This document shows, in pieces, positions 1 to 11,500 of a stretch of 64,000 nucleotides of DNA. The notes beneath the pieces are model-generated. The model was not told where the DNA came from, made no database searches, and saw only the letters and a list, made by a program, of their open reading frames with translations. Position 1 is the stretch's first letter. The number at the start of each line of letters is the position of its first letter. Both the position numbers and the translations under genes were made by a program. Source of the DNA: Combretum micranthum (Eukaryota > Streptophyta > Magnoliopsida > Myrtales > Combretaceae); assembly GCA_024138025.1 (NCBI GenBank), contig JAMXBD010000403.1, positions 186,001 through 250,000 on the forward strand. The letters run 5' to 3'.

Positions 1-780
1 ATATCTCTTAACAAGAATTTCGATAAAGTATGATAGTCTCATGTTGCCAGAATGACAAAACCTGTAAATCCCGGTCTTTTATTATTCAAAATCAAAATAT
101 ATTATTGAATTAAAGGAGTGCATGAGGCTACAGAGCACCTCCCATAATAAAAATCAAGGGTAAAATGCATAAACACTGGAGATATATGGTACTAACACTG
201 ATTAATCAAATTTCTAACAGAACCATAAGATATCACGATACGGTTGGACACTAGACAGCAGCAACCAACACATAATATCCATCCACAATTATTAAGAAAG
301 CCAGTGTCAACCATTTAACCTAAATGGATGAGTTTCAGGCCTTTTGATATTAGCTGTTTTGAGATGGGTTCACAATGCTCACTCAGATGAGATTTCTCTT
401 GCATGGTTTTGCATCAATGGAAACTGCATACAAATCCTTTTGATCTGCTTAACTCTTTCCTAAATTATAATTGGGGTACTTCAAAGACAAGAAGATAACA
501 ACCAACAGAGATGCATCAAATGAGAGGATCAAAAACCAATAAAATATCCACAATATCAAAATCCTCAATGCACAGTGCAGAGCTATTTCAAACGATGTCA
601 AGATGATGCAGCACTGCATAATTACAAATTCCTTGAATTTGATAAAGAGATAATTACAACACAAATATGACCATATTTTATCCCATAGCTAATCATCAGA
701 TCCTTTTAGCTCATATGCTCTAAGGAGAAGAAATTGAAGAAAAGTTAGGTTTTAGTATTCACGTAAAAGGAAAATAACCA
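1..780. other. Intergenic, nothing recognised
   Basis: AT-rich sequence with no convincing exon, repeat terminus or RNA gene. A 71-codon open frame on the minus strand (449-664) has hydrophobic, low-complexity composition and no recognisable domain. I searched this stretch for the missing C-terminal exons of SRP14, which lies to the right on the minus strand, and did not find them. Confidence 0.5.
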
Positions 781-784
781 CACT

Positions 785-1165
785 GAACATAATAAAGTTG
801 TAGTGACCATTATAAGTCTATTACAGTGTTCACTTAGTATAAAAAAAATAAAATAAGTAATTATTGAAATAAAAATAAAATATTTATAATGTCCTTTATT
901 TTTATTATTAGAGAGATGATAATTATATAGATAATATTTTCAAGATAAGAGTACTTATGACAAAAATTGAAATAAACAATTGAATCGCATCTTATGTATG
1001 TAGGGACATGAATTGTTATTCATATTCTAAGTAATAATAAGTAATAACAATTCATTATAAATAGTCATTCCCCTCAACTAAACACCGTAATAACAGTTTT
1101 ACGTAGAATAAGAAATAAATGAATAACTATTCCCTTCAAGTGAATGAGCTATTAGGGAGATACAC
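785..1165 (+). mobile_element. AT-rich MITE-like repeat, copy 1 of 3
   Basis: About 380 bp that can be aligned by eye with two other places in the window (48105-48480 in the same orientation, 42935-43320 inverted). Shared landmarks, in order, are a GTGTTCACTTAGTAT-like start, an AGAGAGATGATAATT block, the motif GGGACATGAATTG, a block AACAATTCATTATAAAT and a closing AACACCGTAATAACAG followed by GAATAACTATTC. There is no coding capacity. Repetition is seen directly. The MITE class is inferred from size, AT content and partly palindromic ends. No target duplication could be fixed. Confidence 0.6.
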
Positions 1166-3838
1166 ACAACAAAGCATGAATTATCTAGAAAACTACAAAG
1201 AAACTACAAATGATAAATAGAAGCTTGACACCCTAGAGCCCAAACTGTTGTCAACCCTTCTTCTTGGGACAGGCACCTACAGATGATTGTTTCCAGGAAG
1301 CATGACCACGTGATGGAGGGACAAAGGTGTCATCAAAGATATGAGCCAAAGTCATATCGGAAAATCATCTGCATGGATACAATCACCCCCCACATCAAGT
1401 TTAGAATTTCATTTGAATGAGAGACCACAACAACCTTAACAAAAGAATTGTCCAAAACCAATGAGTTCACCTACAATTTAGAGGGAGGGAATAAGGTCAA
1501 TATCAAAATCCCTATTGAGGCTCTCCCCTAAGGCAAACCTTCTTCCTACAAGGAACAATTGACATGGCTCTTTTCAGCCCCAAAAAAGCATTAACATCAT
1601 GTCCAAAAGTTATGCAGTGAATACAGCTAACGGGCTTTGCTAATATTCAACTTCTACTAGGACCTTTCTGCTATCAACAGATCAAACCACAACTGATTTT
1701 ACAAAATCACTATTAGCTGGCATCTCAAAACAAACCTGAGCAAATCTTTCCTGCTTTGCTCCATAAAGTCAGCAATCGGTGGTTTACCAAGTCCACTAGG
1801 ATTGTAACAATTGCTTCACTTATCAAAACACACCATCAAGATATTCCAAAACTTAACCTAGATCAATAAGGAGAACTTCACTAGCAAATGACATCCCCAT
1901 TTTCCAACATCATAAAATAAAATAACGATTAGCAAAGTACCAATAAGTTTCAAGAACCTATTTAACTTGGCCATCTTTTCCAAATTCACAAAGGGAAGTA
2001 CCACTTTCATTGCTCAAAACTTTGAGCAATCTAAGTTGATTCTGTGCTGTATGAACAATCTTTTCTACCACAAGGAAGGGAAGTGGCTTCCCTAAGAAAT
2101 GCGCTACTGCAGCATTTCTCCACATTCACACTCTAAAATGAGCTCCCTCTTACTGCAGCATTTCTCCATATTCACACTCTAAAATAAGCTCCCTCTTCTG
2201 GTGGTGCCACAACAATCTCCTCCCCCATCCAAGATAGGGAAGTAAGAATTTAGGGAATAATCAAGCTGCAATGCAAGATTCATTTTAGAGGCCAAATCCA
2301 AAAGACTTTCACTCGGCAGCACTCAAGACAAAGCAGGTTTTGGGAAGGGACAGGGAAGAAGGATGGAACGGGATGGAGCTTCAAAAGGCAGAGGAGGAGA
2401 AAGGTCCAAAATTGACAGAGAAGGGAGAGTTGGAGAGAAGCATGATGGAGGAGCTGCCAAAGGGTGACTTTTGGGCAAAAAGGAAATTGAAGGAGCACAA
2501 GTTTTAGAAAGAACATCAATGAAAGACAAACACAAGGAGTTTAATTAAGAAGCTACACAACCTAAGACTAAGGAAAGACCAGCTGTGATAGCTTCAGAGA
2601 AGGAAGGGACAACCACAAAAGAAGCAAAAGAAGATCCAGTAGCACCAGAGGAAGGAGTAGGAGTTGGCACTCCCATTGTTGCAGATGAAGCTGGAGCAGA
2701 AAGAAAAGATAGCTCACCCAAAGATGAAGAAGAAGGTGGCTTAGAAAGGAGAGGTTTCGACTTGGAGAATGAAGCCATAGGCTTGAGAGAGAGGCACTCA
2801 TGAGACTTGAAGCGACTAAAGGCCATAAAGAAAAAGAAAAACCCTAGTCGCCAGAGTTGGCAAACACAAGCCAGCCTTCTGAAACAGGCAAAGAAGACCA
2901 GTAAGAAGTGCACATCAGATGGACAAAAAAACAGGAGAACCAATGACTCACAACAAGAGGTGGGGCTGGGGGGAAGCTTTTTCAAAGAGACAACGAAAAG
3001 AATGACAGCAGAAGAAGACAAGTGGTGTCAATGCAGGCCAATGAATTATATGGCTAGCGAGGACGGCTGGTGGGAGCAATCACAAAGAAACGGCCAGTCA
3101 GCCATCAGTGAAGGAAGCAAATGAAACCTTAAATCAGAAGAGGAGAAGACCAAAACCCTAGAGAACAAAAAAGTCAGGAAAGCATTGAACTAGAGTGAGG
3201 AGATCATCTCTCTCTGGATCTTTTACTAACCTCCATAATCACATTGAAAGTAGCCCTAATACACTGTTAAAGTATTACAGCATGGAGGCCCCAATGCAGG
3301 AAACAAGCAAATTTAGAATTGCAACTTGACAACAAGGGCATTGTCAGAATCTAGATATTCCCAATTCCAAGTCCAGGATAACTTAAAATAAAAGACAGAA
3401 GGTATTTAGACCAGGGATATCTAATTGCTCCATAAATGTCAGAAATATGGTAAAGGATGATAAAACTTTCTACCCCTTCTAAACTGTCAGTTAAATGAGC
3501 TAAAAAGTGGTAGAAGCAGTAAAGCTGCTGGGAGGATAACAAGCAATAAGCTAAAAGACAACAAAGGAAACTCAAATGGGAAGCAGCTCAACTGCACAAC
3601 AAAATGGACTTGTCTTATTATCTAATTCCTATTTAACAGCATCAATTACCCCAAAAGAATGCCACTCCTTAAATGAGATAAGAGTATCAGAAATGCATGA
3701 AAGTGGTGCAATCCTTAGTAACCAAATATGAAAGAGCTGCAGGGCTAGAGTTAGGCAAAGGTGCAAAAGGCTCAACAAAACTAGTACAAAAAATTGGAAA
3801 AAGGCATATGTCCACAACTACACAGGCAGAAAAGTGCC
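1166..3838. other. Unassigned region, possibly an old degenerate repeat
   Basis: No gene can be supported. The part from about 2280 to 3130 is purine-rich on the plus strand and gives serine/proline/leucine-rich shadow frames on the minus strand (158 codons at 2545-3021). These lack a domain I recognise and look like low-complexity translation. A 46-bp direct repeat at 2106-2197 lies beside it. A decayed non-LTR element is possible, but no reverse transcriptase or endonuclease motif was seen. Confidence 0.4.
2106..2197. repeat. 46-bp tandem duplication (two units)
   Basis: Two adjacent units, 2106-2151 and 2152-2197, both reading ACTGCAGCATTTCTCCA then TATTC or CATTCACACTCTAAAAT, differing at only a couple of positions. 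They lie in a non-coding stretch, so this looks like a recent slippage or unequal-exchange duplication. Confidence 0.8.
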
Positions 3839-3846
3839 ATCCCACC

Positions 3847-4720
3847 CATGGTTGTCAAACGTGAGTTTCTACCTAGAACCAACAAGGGGTCCATAGAATC
3901 AGAATGTAGAATTGTAAGATTCTACAACTAATATAAATTTGCTTGCAAAAACCATAGATTTACTTACGATACAAATAAAACTTTAAATAAACGATGAAAA
4001 TAGAGAATTTAGTATTAAATTAGTTACATACAATAAAAATTTAAGTTTTACCAATCATAATTCATATACTCTCATTAATATATTTAGTGCTATTCTAATA
4101 ATTAAAATAATTTTTTTTATTTTAATGATAATTCACAATCTACGATTATTAAGATGTATTGCAAATCATTTAAATCATCATGTATGATTAGCTATTTTTG
4201 TGCAATAATAAACATTTTCGCGTTCACTATATATTTGCAGAAAAAGTAATTGCATTTATGACAAATAATTTACATATAGAAAATTATTAAAAAAGAAAAA
4301 TATAGCACTATATATATTTGTCTAATTTTCATTCAAAATATGTCAAAGCATAAAACCTAAAAGAAAATAACTCTCTAAAAAATACCCAAAAAAAAAAACC
4401 AAGGGAAATAAAAGGGGGAAAAAAGATTTAAAAAATTAAAATTAATTTAGATTAAGATAAGCATCAAGAACAAACCCCAAAAATCCTAAATTTAAACATA
4501 TTAAATTGATTGCATTTTTAAAGTTCAAATAGAAGGGAAAAAAGAAAAAAGTATAAAATGACAACTTTACGATTCTACACCAATTCTACTACCGATTATA
4601 CTATATAAAATCACGAGTTTACTCAAGAAATAATTTTATAGGCGAGTTGAATTGAAATCCAATCATCAACTCGTAAACTCATAGAAACATACAAGTTGAC
4701 TCGTGAGTTTGACAACCATG
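3847..4720. mobile_element. hAT-type non-autonomous transposon, 874 bp
   Basis: The left end reads CATGGTTGTCAAACGTGAGT and the right end is its near-perfect inverse (ACTCGTGAGTTTGACAACCATG). The 8-bp flanks ATCCCACC (3839-3846) and ATCGCACC (4721-4728) match at seven of eight positions, as expected of an old hAT target duplication. The interior is AT-rich and non-coding. A second, more diverged copy lies at 53279-54074. The shorter elements at 11982 and 41912 share the GTTGTCA core of the terminus. The hAT assignment rests on duplication length and on CA...TG ends; no transposase was seen. Confidence 0.8.
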
Positions 4721-7070
4721 ATCGCACCTAATAGTGCAAGATATAATAATCCAACATAATAATTAGCAACTATAGAAGTGGAACAACAAAAAGATAGAAC
4801 TCAGATATTTTAATTTGATTGAAGAAGAAGCTTTTCCATAAAGATTTGACTGCTTCGACAACACATCGAAGATAATGAGGTAGTGGCAGAAAGTCTAAAT
4901 CTATAAACCTTTATACTGGGAGTCCTTTTTTCCTGCCTGCTCATTCAACTCTTCAATAGGAAGGGAAAAAGTCGAGGAAGGTGAAAAGTTCGAATGACAG
5001 AACCTATCAAGGTCGCTAACACATACAAATACCCCATATCCAATCATAGAGAGCACATGACCGACAAATCTAACCTGAATCAAATCTAGAAACCACGTCC
5101 TAGATTAGGAGAAGAATTACCAACATGGATAAAAATTTAGCAGAAGATGCATACCGAAGTCGATATCGTCTTCTTGCCATCAGTGGCTCGTATTAAGCAT
5201 CTAAACTCAATTGGCTGGCCAGCAGTATTTAATTTGTTTCTCTGTGCCTTGGACTTCATTGAAGCTGTAAATAAATAAAATAAGATAAAATAAAATTTAA
5301 AAAATCACTCTTTTTAATTCATTGCGAACAATTAACTTACAAATAAGTAGCATGAAGAACAGATTTTAACCAATTTGGCGCTTGCAGCACGGTGCGCCAC
5401 TAATCAACAAGACTTTTGATTAGATGTCATATTCCAAGCTTAAGTCAACAATAAGTTGTTTGGTGAATATCTATTGAGCTTTTAAAAGAATCTTGAACTG
5501 CTAACATTCGTAGGTCCAAATTATCCAAAATAAAGTTATTGGCAAGTCCTGATTCATTTCCAGATGCCTAAGTTTATTCGTGTGGGAAAGATAGAGAGAA
5601 CCGAAAAAAAAAAAAAAAGAAAATTTTAATAGCCTATACAAGACAGACAGACATACATCGTTTGAGAGTAACCCAAACCGATCCCTTCTCTGTACTCCTC
5701 TCAAACATACTAGTAAGCTCATTTAAGAAGGGGTCAATCTGTAGAAGAACCTACAAGAACAAAGCAAGAACCATAAAATCAAAATTCCACAAAATTAAGA
5801 ACGAACTCAATATAGCTTGGTATGCATTGAAAAGCACTTCAACACAGTGTATTAAATCAACATATCAATAAAAGATATTCAATGCTCTATATACAACTAT
5901 TAAGCAGAATCCAAAGAGAATAAGTTTTGCTGTATGTGTTTTTGCAATTGCATATGCTCCTTTGAATAATCCGCTTCAACTATTCATGACATAAATATAG
6001 AGGATCTTTTTCAAAACTTTATTCCATTTGCAGTCAACAGCTCCAATTAGTGGACAATAAAGCAAAGCAAACCCTTATAATCCAACCTAGAATGGTAAAT
6101 TTACTAAATGAAGGCAAGAAGTGAACACGTGATGGACAATGATACCAGTATTTCATGCCATAATATAGCGATCCCCTTTTCCTTCTTTCCCCCTCCTTTT
6201 CTTCTCTTTTTTATAACAGCAATCCACAACCTTTTGTGCCTTTATGTAATCTTTAACCTTAAAGCCTAAAAACATCCAGTCTTCTCATCCCCCTGTGTCA
6301 TCTTTCCTATTTATAGTCCTCCAAGTTCTTTCTTCGAAGTTCCAATCACTCGTCAAACTAAGAAGGAAAATTCCATGTTCTCATATTTTTTTAAAGGAGA
6401 CTGGTGCCTAAGTTATTGAAAGGCTTAGATTAATACCTACCCATGATCGAAAAATTAAAATACCTTTTATATCCAGATAATCAGCTCAACAGTCCCATAA
6501 AGGGACCATGGAAGTTACCAACCAAGAAATAAGAATTAAAAACATAACCATTGCAACAAAACTCATCCAAAGAATCAAACCAATTGCCAATCAACTAAAT
6601 TTTTACAAAGACTTAAAAAAATCCCCTGATTTTCTGATAAAATGATAGCGAAATCTACATAAGTAGGCATGTCCCTGTATCACCGATAAATTGTCAAATG
6701 CATTGTCTTGAACTGGGGATTGATGTAAGAAAGTGACGCATTAAGAATAAGGAGATTGAATCTTCAAAGCCCAAGATAATCAAATCGCAATAATTTCGAT
6801 CGGCTCCAGCACAAGATGGTGGATTCGATAGATACCAGTAAAAAACAAATTCAAGTAGATATGGATGGAATTTATACTGAATAAAGACTGATAATTAGCA
6901 CAATTTCATTCAAGCAGCAATTGAGAGAGAGAGAGAAGAGAGATGTACCATGACGGAGACGGAAGAACAGCAACTTATCGACGCAGTGGAGATAGATAGA
7001 GCGAGCGAGCGAGAGAGAGAGAGAGAGAGAGAGAAGGCGTGAAACTTCCGATCAAATTTGAGCTAAGAAA
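4721..7070 (-). CDS. SRP14: Signal recognition particle 14 kDa protein SRP14 (5' exons; C-terminus not found)
   Basis: SRP14 pairs with SRP9 to bind the Alu domain of SRP RNA and slow translation elongation while ribosomes are targeted to the ER. Three coding exons join in frame: 6951-6949 (only the ATG, donor GTACAT), 5750-5657 and 5264-5155. They encode M, then VLLQIDPFLNELTSMFE and following residues to VTLKR, then SSMKSKAQRNKLNTAGQPIE and on to RCLIRATDGKKTISTS. This is the conserved N-terminal two thirds of plant SRP14. Phases agree at both joins. The final family exon (roughly 50 residues, lysine-rich tail) was not found to the left. A phase-compatible open stretch at 5074-4901 behind a good acceptor does not resemble it. 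The true end may lie left of the window, or the gene may be truncated. Gene limits given are therefore approximate. Confidence 0.85.
6998..7034. repeat. GAGC/GA microsatellite in SRP14 leader
   Basis: A (GAGC)n run followed by (GA)n on the plus strand, which is CT-rich in the sense of the gene. It lies in the SRP14 leader, about 50-85 bp upstream of its ATG. Pyrimidine-rich leaders of this sort are common in plant core promoters and 5' UTRs. A regulatory role here is only inferred. Confidence 0.75.
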
Positions 7071-7082
7071 CAGGGTTGGAGA

Positions 7083-7091
7083 TTAGGGTTT
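7083..7091 (-). promoter_or_regulatory. Telo-box upstream of SRP14
   Basis: TTAGGGTTT on the plus strand, which reads AAACCCTAA in the gene's sense, about 135 bp upstream of the SRP14 start codon. Telo-boxes near the transcription start are an established feature of plant genes for translation and ribosome biogenesis. Function here is inferred from position and from the matching motifs at SAS10 and mL43. Confidence 0.55.
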
Positions 7092-7612
7092 TAACTTCCA
7101 TACACAGTCACTAATGGCGATGAGAGTTACTCTTTTGCATTAGCTTCTCTTAGATTTGGAATTGGGTTTTTTAGCTTTTTATTTTTCTTGAGCGTTTTAA
7201 TTTGGATTGTTTGTAAGCCAAAAATAAAATAAAAAACAATTCCTTTGTTTTATTACAATTGCGATCCATAGGTGATCAGTCTTAATTTTACAATAGCTAG
7301 ATAAAAGCTATAAATAAACAATCCATATTAATTTTAAAATATCTTATCTTCTTATTATTACACATTTTATAATATATTTATTAGTAAAGTTATTTAATTT
7401 ATTTAAAAGATTATTACCATTAACATGTACATAGTATATATACACACACATTGCTTGAAGATATTTATTAACATGTACACAATATTGTCAAATTTTAGTT
7501 AAGAATATTATTTCAAAATTTTAAAAATAAAACAAATAAAGTAAATATATAAAAGATTTAAAAATAGATGAATGGGTATGTGCCAACTTTGATATTTTGA
7601 CATTATATCTAC
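7092..7612. other. Upstream intergenic sequence of SRP14
   Basis: AT-rich, with a short CACACA run and no open frame or repeat terminus that I can support. It presumably contains distal promoter sequence of SRP14. Confidence 0.4.
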
Positions 7613-7844
7613 GGGTCTGTTTGGATTGTCTATTTTTCATCTGTATCTGTATCTTTTTTAAAATGATATGTGTAAATATATCCGATTTGCATCTAAATTT
7701 TATCTATATTTATTCTATTTGTTCTTTTGATGAGAACTGTCAACTTTTTTTTTATCTATATCTATTTCTTGATAAATAATTTGTTAGAAAAAAGTTTGAA
7801 AAAGTATCTGTATCCGCCGAAAAAAAGCCAAAACAAACAGACCC
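7613..7844. mobile_element. Short MITE with GGGTCTGTTTG inverted ends
   Basis: A 232-bp segment opening GGGTCTGTTTGGATTG and closing CCAAAACAAACAGACCC, an imperfect terminal inverted repeat with an identical 11-bp outer part. The interior is pyrimidine-rich with TATCTGTATCT motifs and no coding capacity. TAC lies on both sides, a possible 3-bp duplication. The superfamily cannot be fixed. The same CTGTTTGGATTGTC word opens the segment at 60370. Confidence 0.6.
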
Positions 7845-7970
7845 TACGAATAAGAGCTTCAAGGATTTCATAGTCCTTGCAACTAAAACAGCTTTTTGGT
7901 TTTTCATTTAATGTATATTGTATACAAGCTCTAAATTATGTTGTACCTAACTATTGAAGATTTTTAAGCT

Positions 7971-8008
<38 letters not shown>

Positions 8009-8310
8009 TGCGAAGATTATAAACTGATAATATTAAATACGATAGACTATTATAATATCTTTAACCTGATATATAATTGTTGTTTTATGTGGAAAAGAAA
8101 AGAAATATACATACAGCATAAACATCTATGATCTATCCAGTAGAAGCCCAGTACAATTCAAAAGCTTGCAGTTCCTACCTGCTGATTTAAATTTGGTTCA
8201 AATCCTACTAGAATCATTGGTTTCTAATCATTTTTACCTTTTTCTTAATCATTTTCAAATAAATTATTTATTAAAAAAAAACAAAAGAAAACAAACATTG
8301 TTATTGAGGA
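7845..8310. other. Intergenic with a 33-A run
   Basis: Contains an uninterrupted A33 tract at 7974-8006. It could be the tail of a retroposed sequence or simple slippage. The upstream bases resemble no family I can name. Nothing else recognised. Confidence 0.5.
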
Positions 8311-8739
8311 CTGCAAACGAGTCAAGTAGAACTTTTAAAAACTCGAGTTTAACTCGTTCAAAAATTATTGAGCTCGACTAATTTATAAATCCAACTTAAG
8401 CCAAACCGAGCTTATTATCAAGCTTACCAAGCTTTTATCAATTTTTTTTCAAATCATAAAATATTGTTTTGTGGTTTTAATTAAATGTTTACACGTAATA
8501 CATTATAAATATAAAATTCATAAATCTACTAATAAAATTATTCATAAAGTTGTTAACGAGCCTACTCGCAAGCTTGTCTACGAGTGTATTCACCATCTAA
8601 CGAGCCTAAATCAAAACTCGATTTCAACTTGTTTAGATAAAGAAGGTTTACTTTAAGCTCAAGCTCAACTTGTTTATTAATCTAGCTCGAGTCAAGACTA
8701 AAGTGAGCTAAGCTCGTAAGCAACTCGTCTGCTTTGCAT
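8311..8739. mobile_element. GAGCTCG-rich inverted-repeat element
   Basis: About 430 bp with ends TGCAAACGAGT on the left and ACTCGTCTGCTTTGCA on the right. It carries clusters of CGAGCT, AAGCTCG and GAGCCTAA words near both ends around an AT-rich centre. This layout is typical of a widespread plant MITE type whose termini are built from GAGC and GCTC words. No target duplication was resolved, so the class (probably hAT-like) is inferred. Confidence 0.5.
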
Positions 8740-9523
8740 TTCCAATTTTACTTATAAACAAATCAAATGCAAACCAAATCTTGATGAAAATCAGACAATC
8801 CAAACAAACAATTTATTATAATTGGTATTATTTTTATTAATAGCGAGGTAGATTAAACCTATAGTTATATAAACAATTATTCTCTACAATGAAATACAAT
8901 TATGCATTTCTATCTATTACGTAAAGAACAAGATGTCACATGGATAGAAATGCAACTAGAGCGATTTTGGAATGGATTTTATAAAACCGAATACCTTGTA
9001 AAGTTCTCGAGACATTTTTTTAAACTCTATAGAGTCTTATTCCATGAACCCAAAACTTATCCAATAAATCCTATAAGATAATTGACAAAAAAAAAATCCT
9101 ATAGGATGATCAAACTCGAAACCCAATAAACCTAAGTTATTAAGTCAAAAAAGCATATGAAAACGCAATAATTATAATACTAAGTATGATGTGCAACATA
9201 GAAATGGAAACGAAGTTTAAATAAGAAATAGCATATAAAAAAACCAAACCAACCCAATGCACATCATGTGGTAACGATAATCTAAGATTTTCTAATAAAG
9301 AGGTTTAAAATCACATAAAATCTAAAAACCATTTTAACTAGAGAAAATCTAAATTCTTAAGCCCTAGCTCGCTCTCTCTATGAGTTTTTTTTTTTCACAA
9401 ACCCTAATGTAGCGGATCATCACCCTCTTTTAAATATCTTTCCATTGTTTACTGTCTTAATTCTGTAGATTCATCACTACTAATCTAAAAAGCCACAAAT
9501 CCCTCGCTACCGATCTAAAGAGC
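8740..9523. other. Intergenic, nothing recognised
   Basis: AT-rich sequence between two transposons. No coding exon, RNA gene or repeat terminus could be supported. Confidence 0.4.
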
Positions 9524-9533
9524 TACAAATTTC
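9524..9533. repeat. 10-bp target duplication of the Mutator-like element, left copy
   Basis: TACAAATTTC, repeated exactly at 11783-11792 on the far side of the element. Confidence 0.9.
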
Positions 9534-10066
9534 GGGTTTTGTACGGAAATACCTCTAATTTTAAAAATAAATCCCAAAATAACCAACTGTAAAAAGTTAT
9601 TCCTAAAAAACCACCTAAAACGCATTCAAGGTATGCATTCGAAATCAGTAACAAAAGACGAGAAATCAAAAACAAAAGACGATGGAAAATAGAGTGGGGC
9701 GCATTCCCCACATGCACTTGAAAGCGAGCTCCCTCGGACGCATTCCATACATGCGCACGGCCGTCGGATGCATTCCATCCATGCGCTTGAATTCTCTGTT
9801 GCTGCCCCCGCTTCGGACCGTCGATTCTAGCGCGTGGAGAGGGCTTCGGTATTAGACACATTTACTACATGCGTTTGAAGATAGAAATTTTTTTTTTAAA
9901 GCACGACAAAGTGCCATTCAATCCCAAATACATAACAATGAAAAGTCAAATACACCATACACTGCATCTCAATAACAAAACTTTAAAATCATTATAACCT
10001 AGATAGTAAGTTGGTATATAATTACAAATTTGTTGAGTACGAAACAGTAATGGAGACAATTACAAT

Positions 10067-10867
10067 CTAATTAATTCTTCTTCGATCGTCTAGTGAATGT
10101 TTTTCTAAATCTTCTAACACAGACTCCTTGTCCTTGCCTCTATGTGGTCGGTCACCTTTTTGGTCACTTGCTTCAGCAGAAGCTTCTTCAAAATCTCTAC
10201 GAGCCACTAGACTATAGCATGCAGTGGACTGGGTCAACTGTGTTACCGCTTCTCCTTCCCCTTCTCGTGGTCGGGGCTCATCTGATATATGGATACCACG
10301 CTCTCTGCGTGGTGCTAGAGGTGTGGTAAATGATTCATACAGATCGTGGCTGAATGATGGAGTGAGAAAGGTATTCGGACCGTACATTGAACCACCCATG
10401 ACATCAAATGGTATGACAAATCAGCCTGCAATGAGCGGCCACTCGGGTGTGATATATCACCCAGGTATGTGCTACCTCTGGCAAATATGGTCTCACATGG
10501 AAATGTGCTACTCGTAGGGATAGTAGAAGCTGATACATGCACGGGGTATTGTTGATGGCTAGGTATGGAGGATGTGCTTCGACGACCTCGACGAGCCATA
10601 TCTGTCCGTCGGTGACGTGAACGTTGTGGTTCAACATTTGCTTCAGCTCCTTCGTCTACATAAGGTGACTGGGCTTCCTCTCCCACGTGTGCTCCTCCTA
10701 CTTGGATCTACACCGACATTAGCACATATCTTGCTCAAAAATTGGTTAAAGTCAGCATCGGTTCTCATCCGCACCTTCTTAATGGGAGTTCGGTCATACT
10801 CTGGACCGTATTTTCCAGTCACAACATTCCCATGAGCATACACAATGAACCGAACAAAATCCCCCAT
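10067..10867 (-). pseudogene. MULE transposase remnant
   Basis: The frame beginning at 10867 reads MGDFVRFIVYAHGNVVTGKY, then GPEYDRTPIKKVRMRTDADF and on to KICANVGVDPSR. This looks like the N-terminal region of plant MuDR-like transposases. After the VDPSR position the frame is scrambled. Downstream frames (10686-10315, 10399-10067) carry low-complexity Arg/Ser/His sequence and a stretch MGGSMYGPNTFLTPSFSHDL. The catalytic DDE core and the SWIM zinc finger of an intact transposase are absent. I read this as a product of internal deletion keeping the two ends. Family assignment is from memory of the motif. Confidence 0.55.
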
Positions 10868-11099
10868 TGTAAATCCTATGTAGACATTATATCTAACATT
10901 GTCAACACTTCAACATATGTAAACTTCCCAAATCATCACCATTCAGCTCGGTAAAGATAATTCAACACAACAATTCATTCATGCATTACATTCATTTTTT
11001 CGGTTTCATAATCTAGAAATTTAGAAATTATCGAATCAAAAAAACAAATATAAGCTATCGTTTTTTAGTTTTACCTTAAGAAGACTTTCTCAACACGTG

Positions 11100-11500
11100 C
11101 AACAAATCGAGACCTTCCGATTTCCTTACACCAACCAAAAATACAGAATGGGTTTGTGAGTGTACTTGGATGCATGCAAGGAATGCGTCCGTTGTGGGCT
11201 GCACCGAGGACCGCTGGCTGTGGGCGCGAAGAAGGGGGCACTGTGCGCTAGCTCGCGATGCGCGTGCGGGATATGCGCTCTGGATGTGTGTGCGCTGGAT
11301 GCGTGCGCTGGATATGTGCACAGGCGTTGTGTGCGCAAGTGCTGCGTGTGCTGGGAAGTCATGTGCGCGAGTGCTCCGTGCGCTAGGATGTCGTGTGCTC
11401 GAGGGAAGAGCTTCCGGTCGAACAGATCTACTGAGCAATGATCAGATCTGGCAGGGTGAGGGTAAGTGTGAGTGTGAGTGTGAGTGTGAGTAAGCTGTGC
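11100..11500. repeat. GC-rich low-complexity block with GTGTGAGTGT repeats
   Basis: Many overlapping TGCGC and GTGCGC words give long but spurious Ala/Cys/His-rich frames on both strands. From about 11465 to 11490 there is a GTGTGA microsatellite. It lies inside the Mutator-like element beside its right inverted repeat. Confidence 0.6.

Noticed and set aside
449..664. 71-codon minus-strand frame
   Set aside because: Hydrophobic low-complexity sequence, no domain, no splice context; typical chance frame in AT-rich DNA.
2545..3021. 158-codon minus-strand frame rich in Ser, Phe and Leu
   Set aside because: It is the reverse of a purine-rich tract. No recognised domain and no neighbouring exons; the plus-strand frames in the same place are equally open.
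4901..5074. Candidate last exon of SRP14 (VRFVGHVLSMIG...)
   Set aside because: Acceptor and phase fit, but the sequence does not resemble the conserved SRP14 C-terminus. Kept only as a possibility in the SRP14 entry.
7114..7143. Short plus-strand frame MAMRVTLLH upstream of SRP14
   Set aside because: Nine codons, lies in the promoter region of the minus-strand gene and has no support.
10093..10954. Plus-strand frames opposite the MULE transposase remnant
   Set aside because: Shadows of the minus-strand remnant; no domain of their own.
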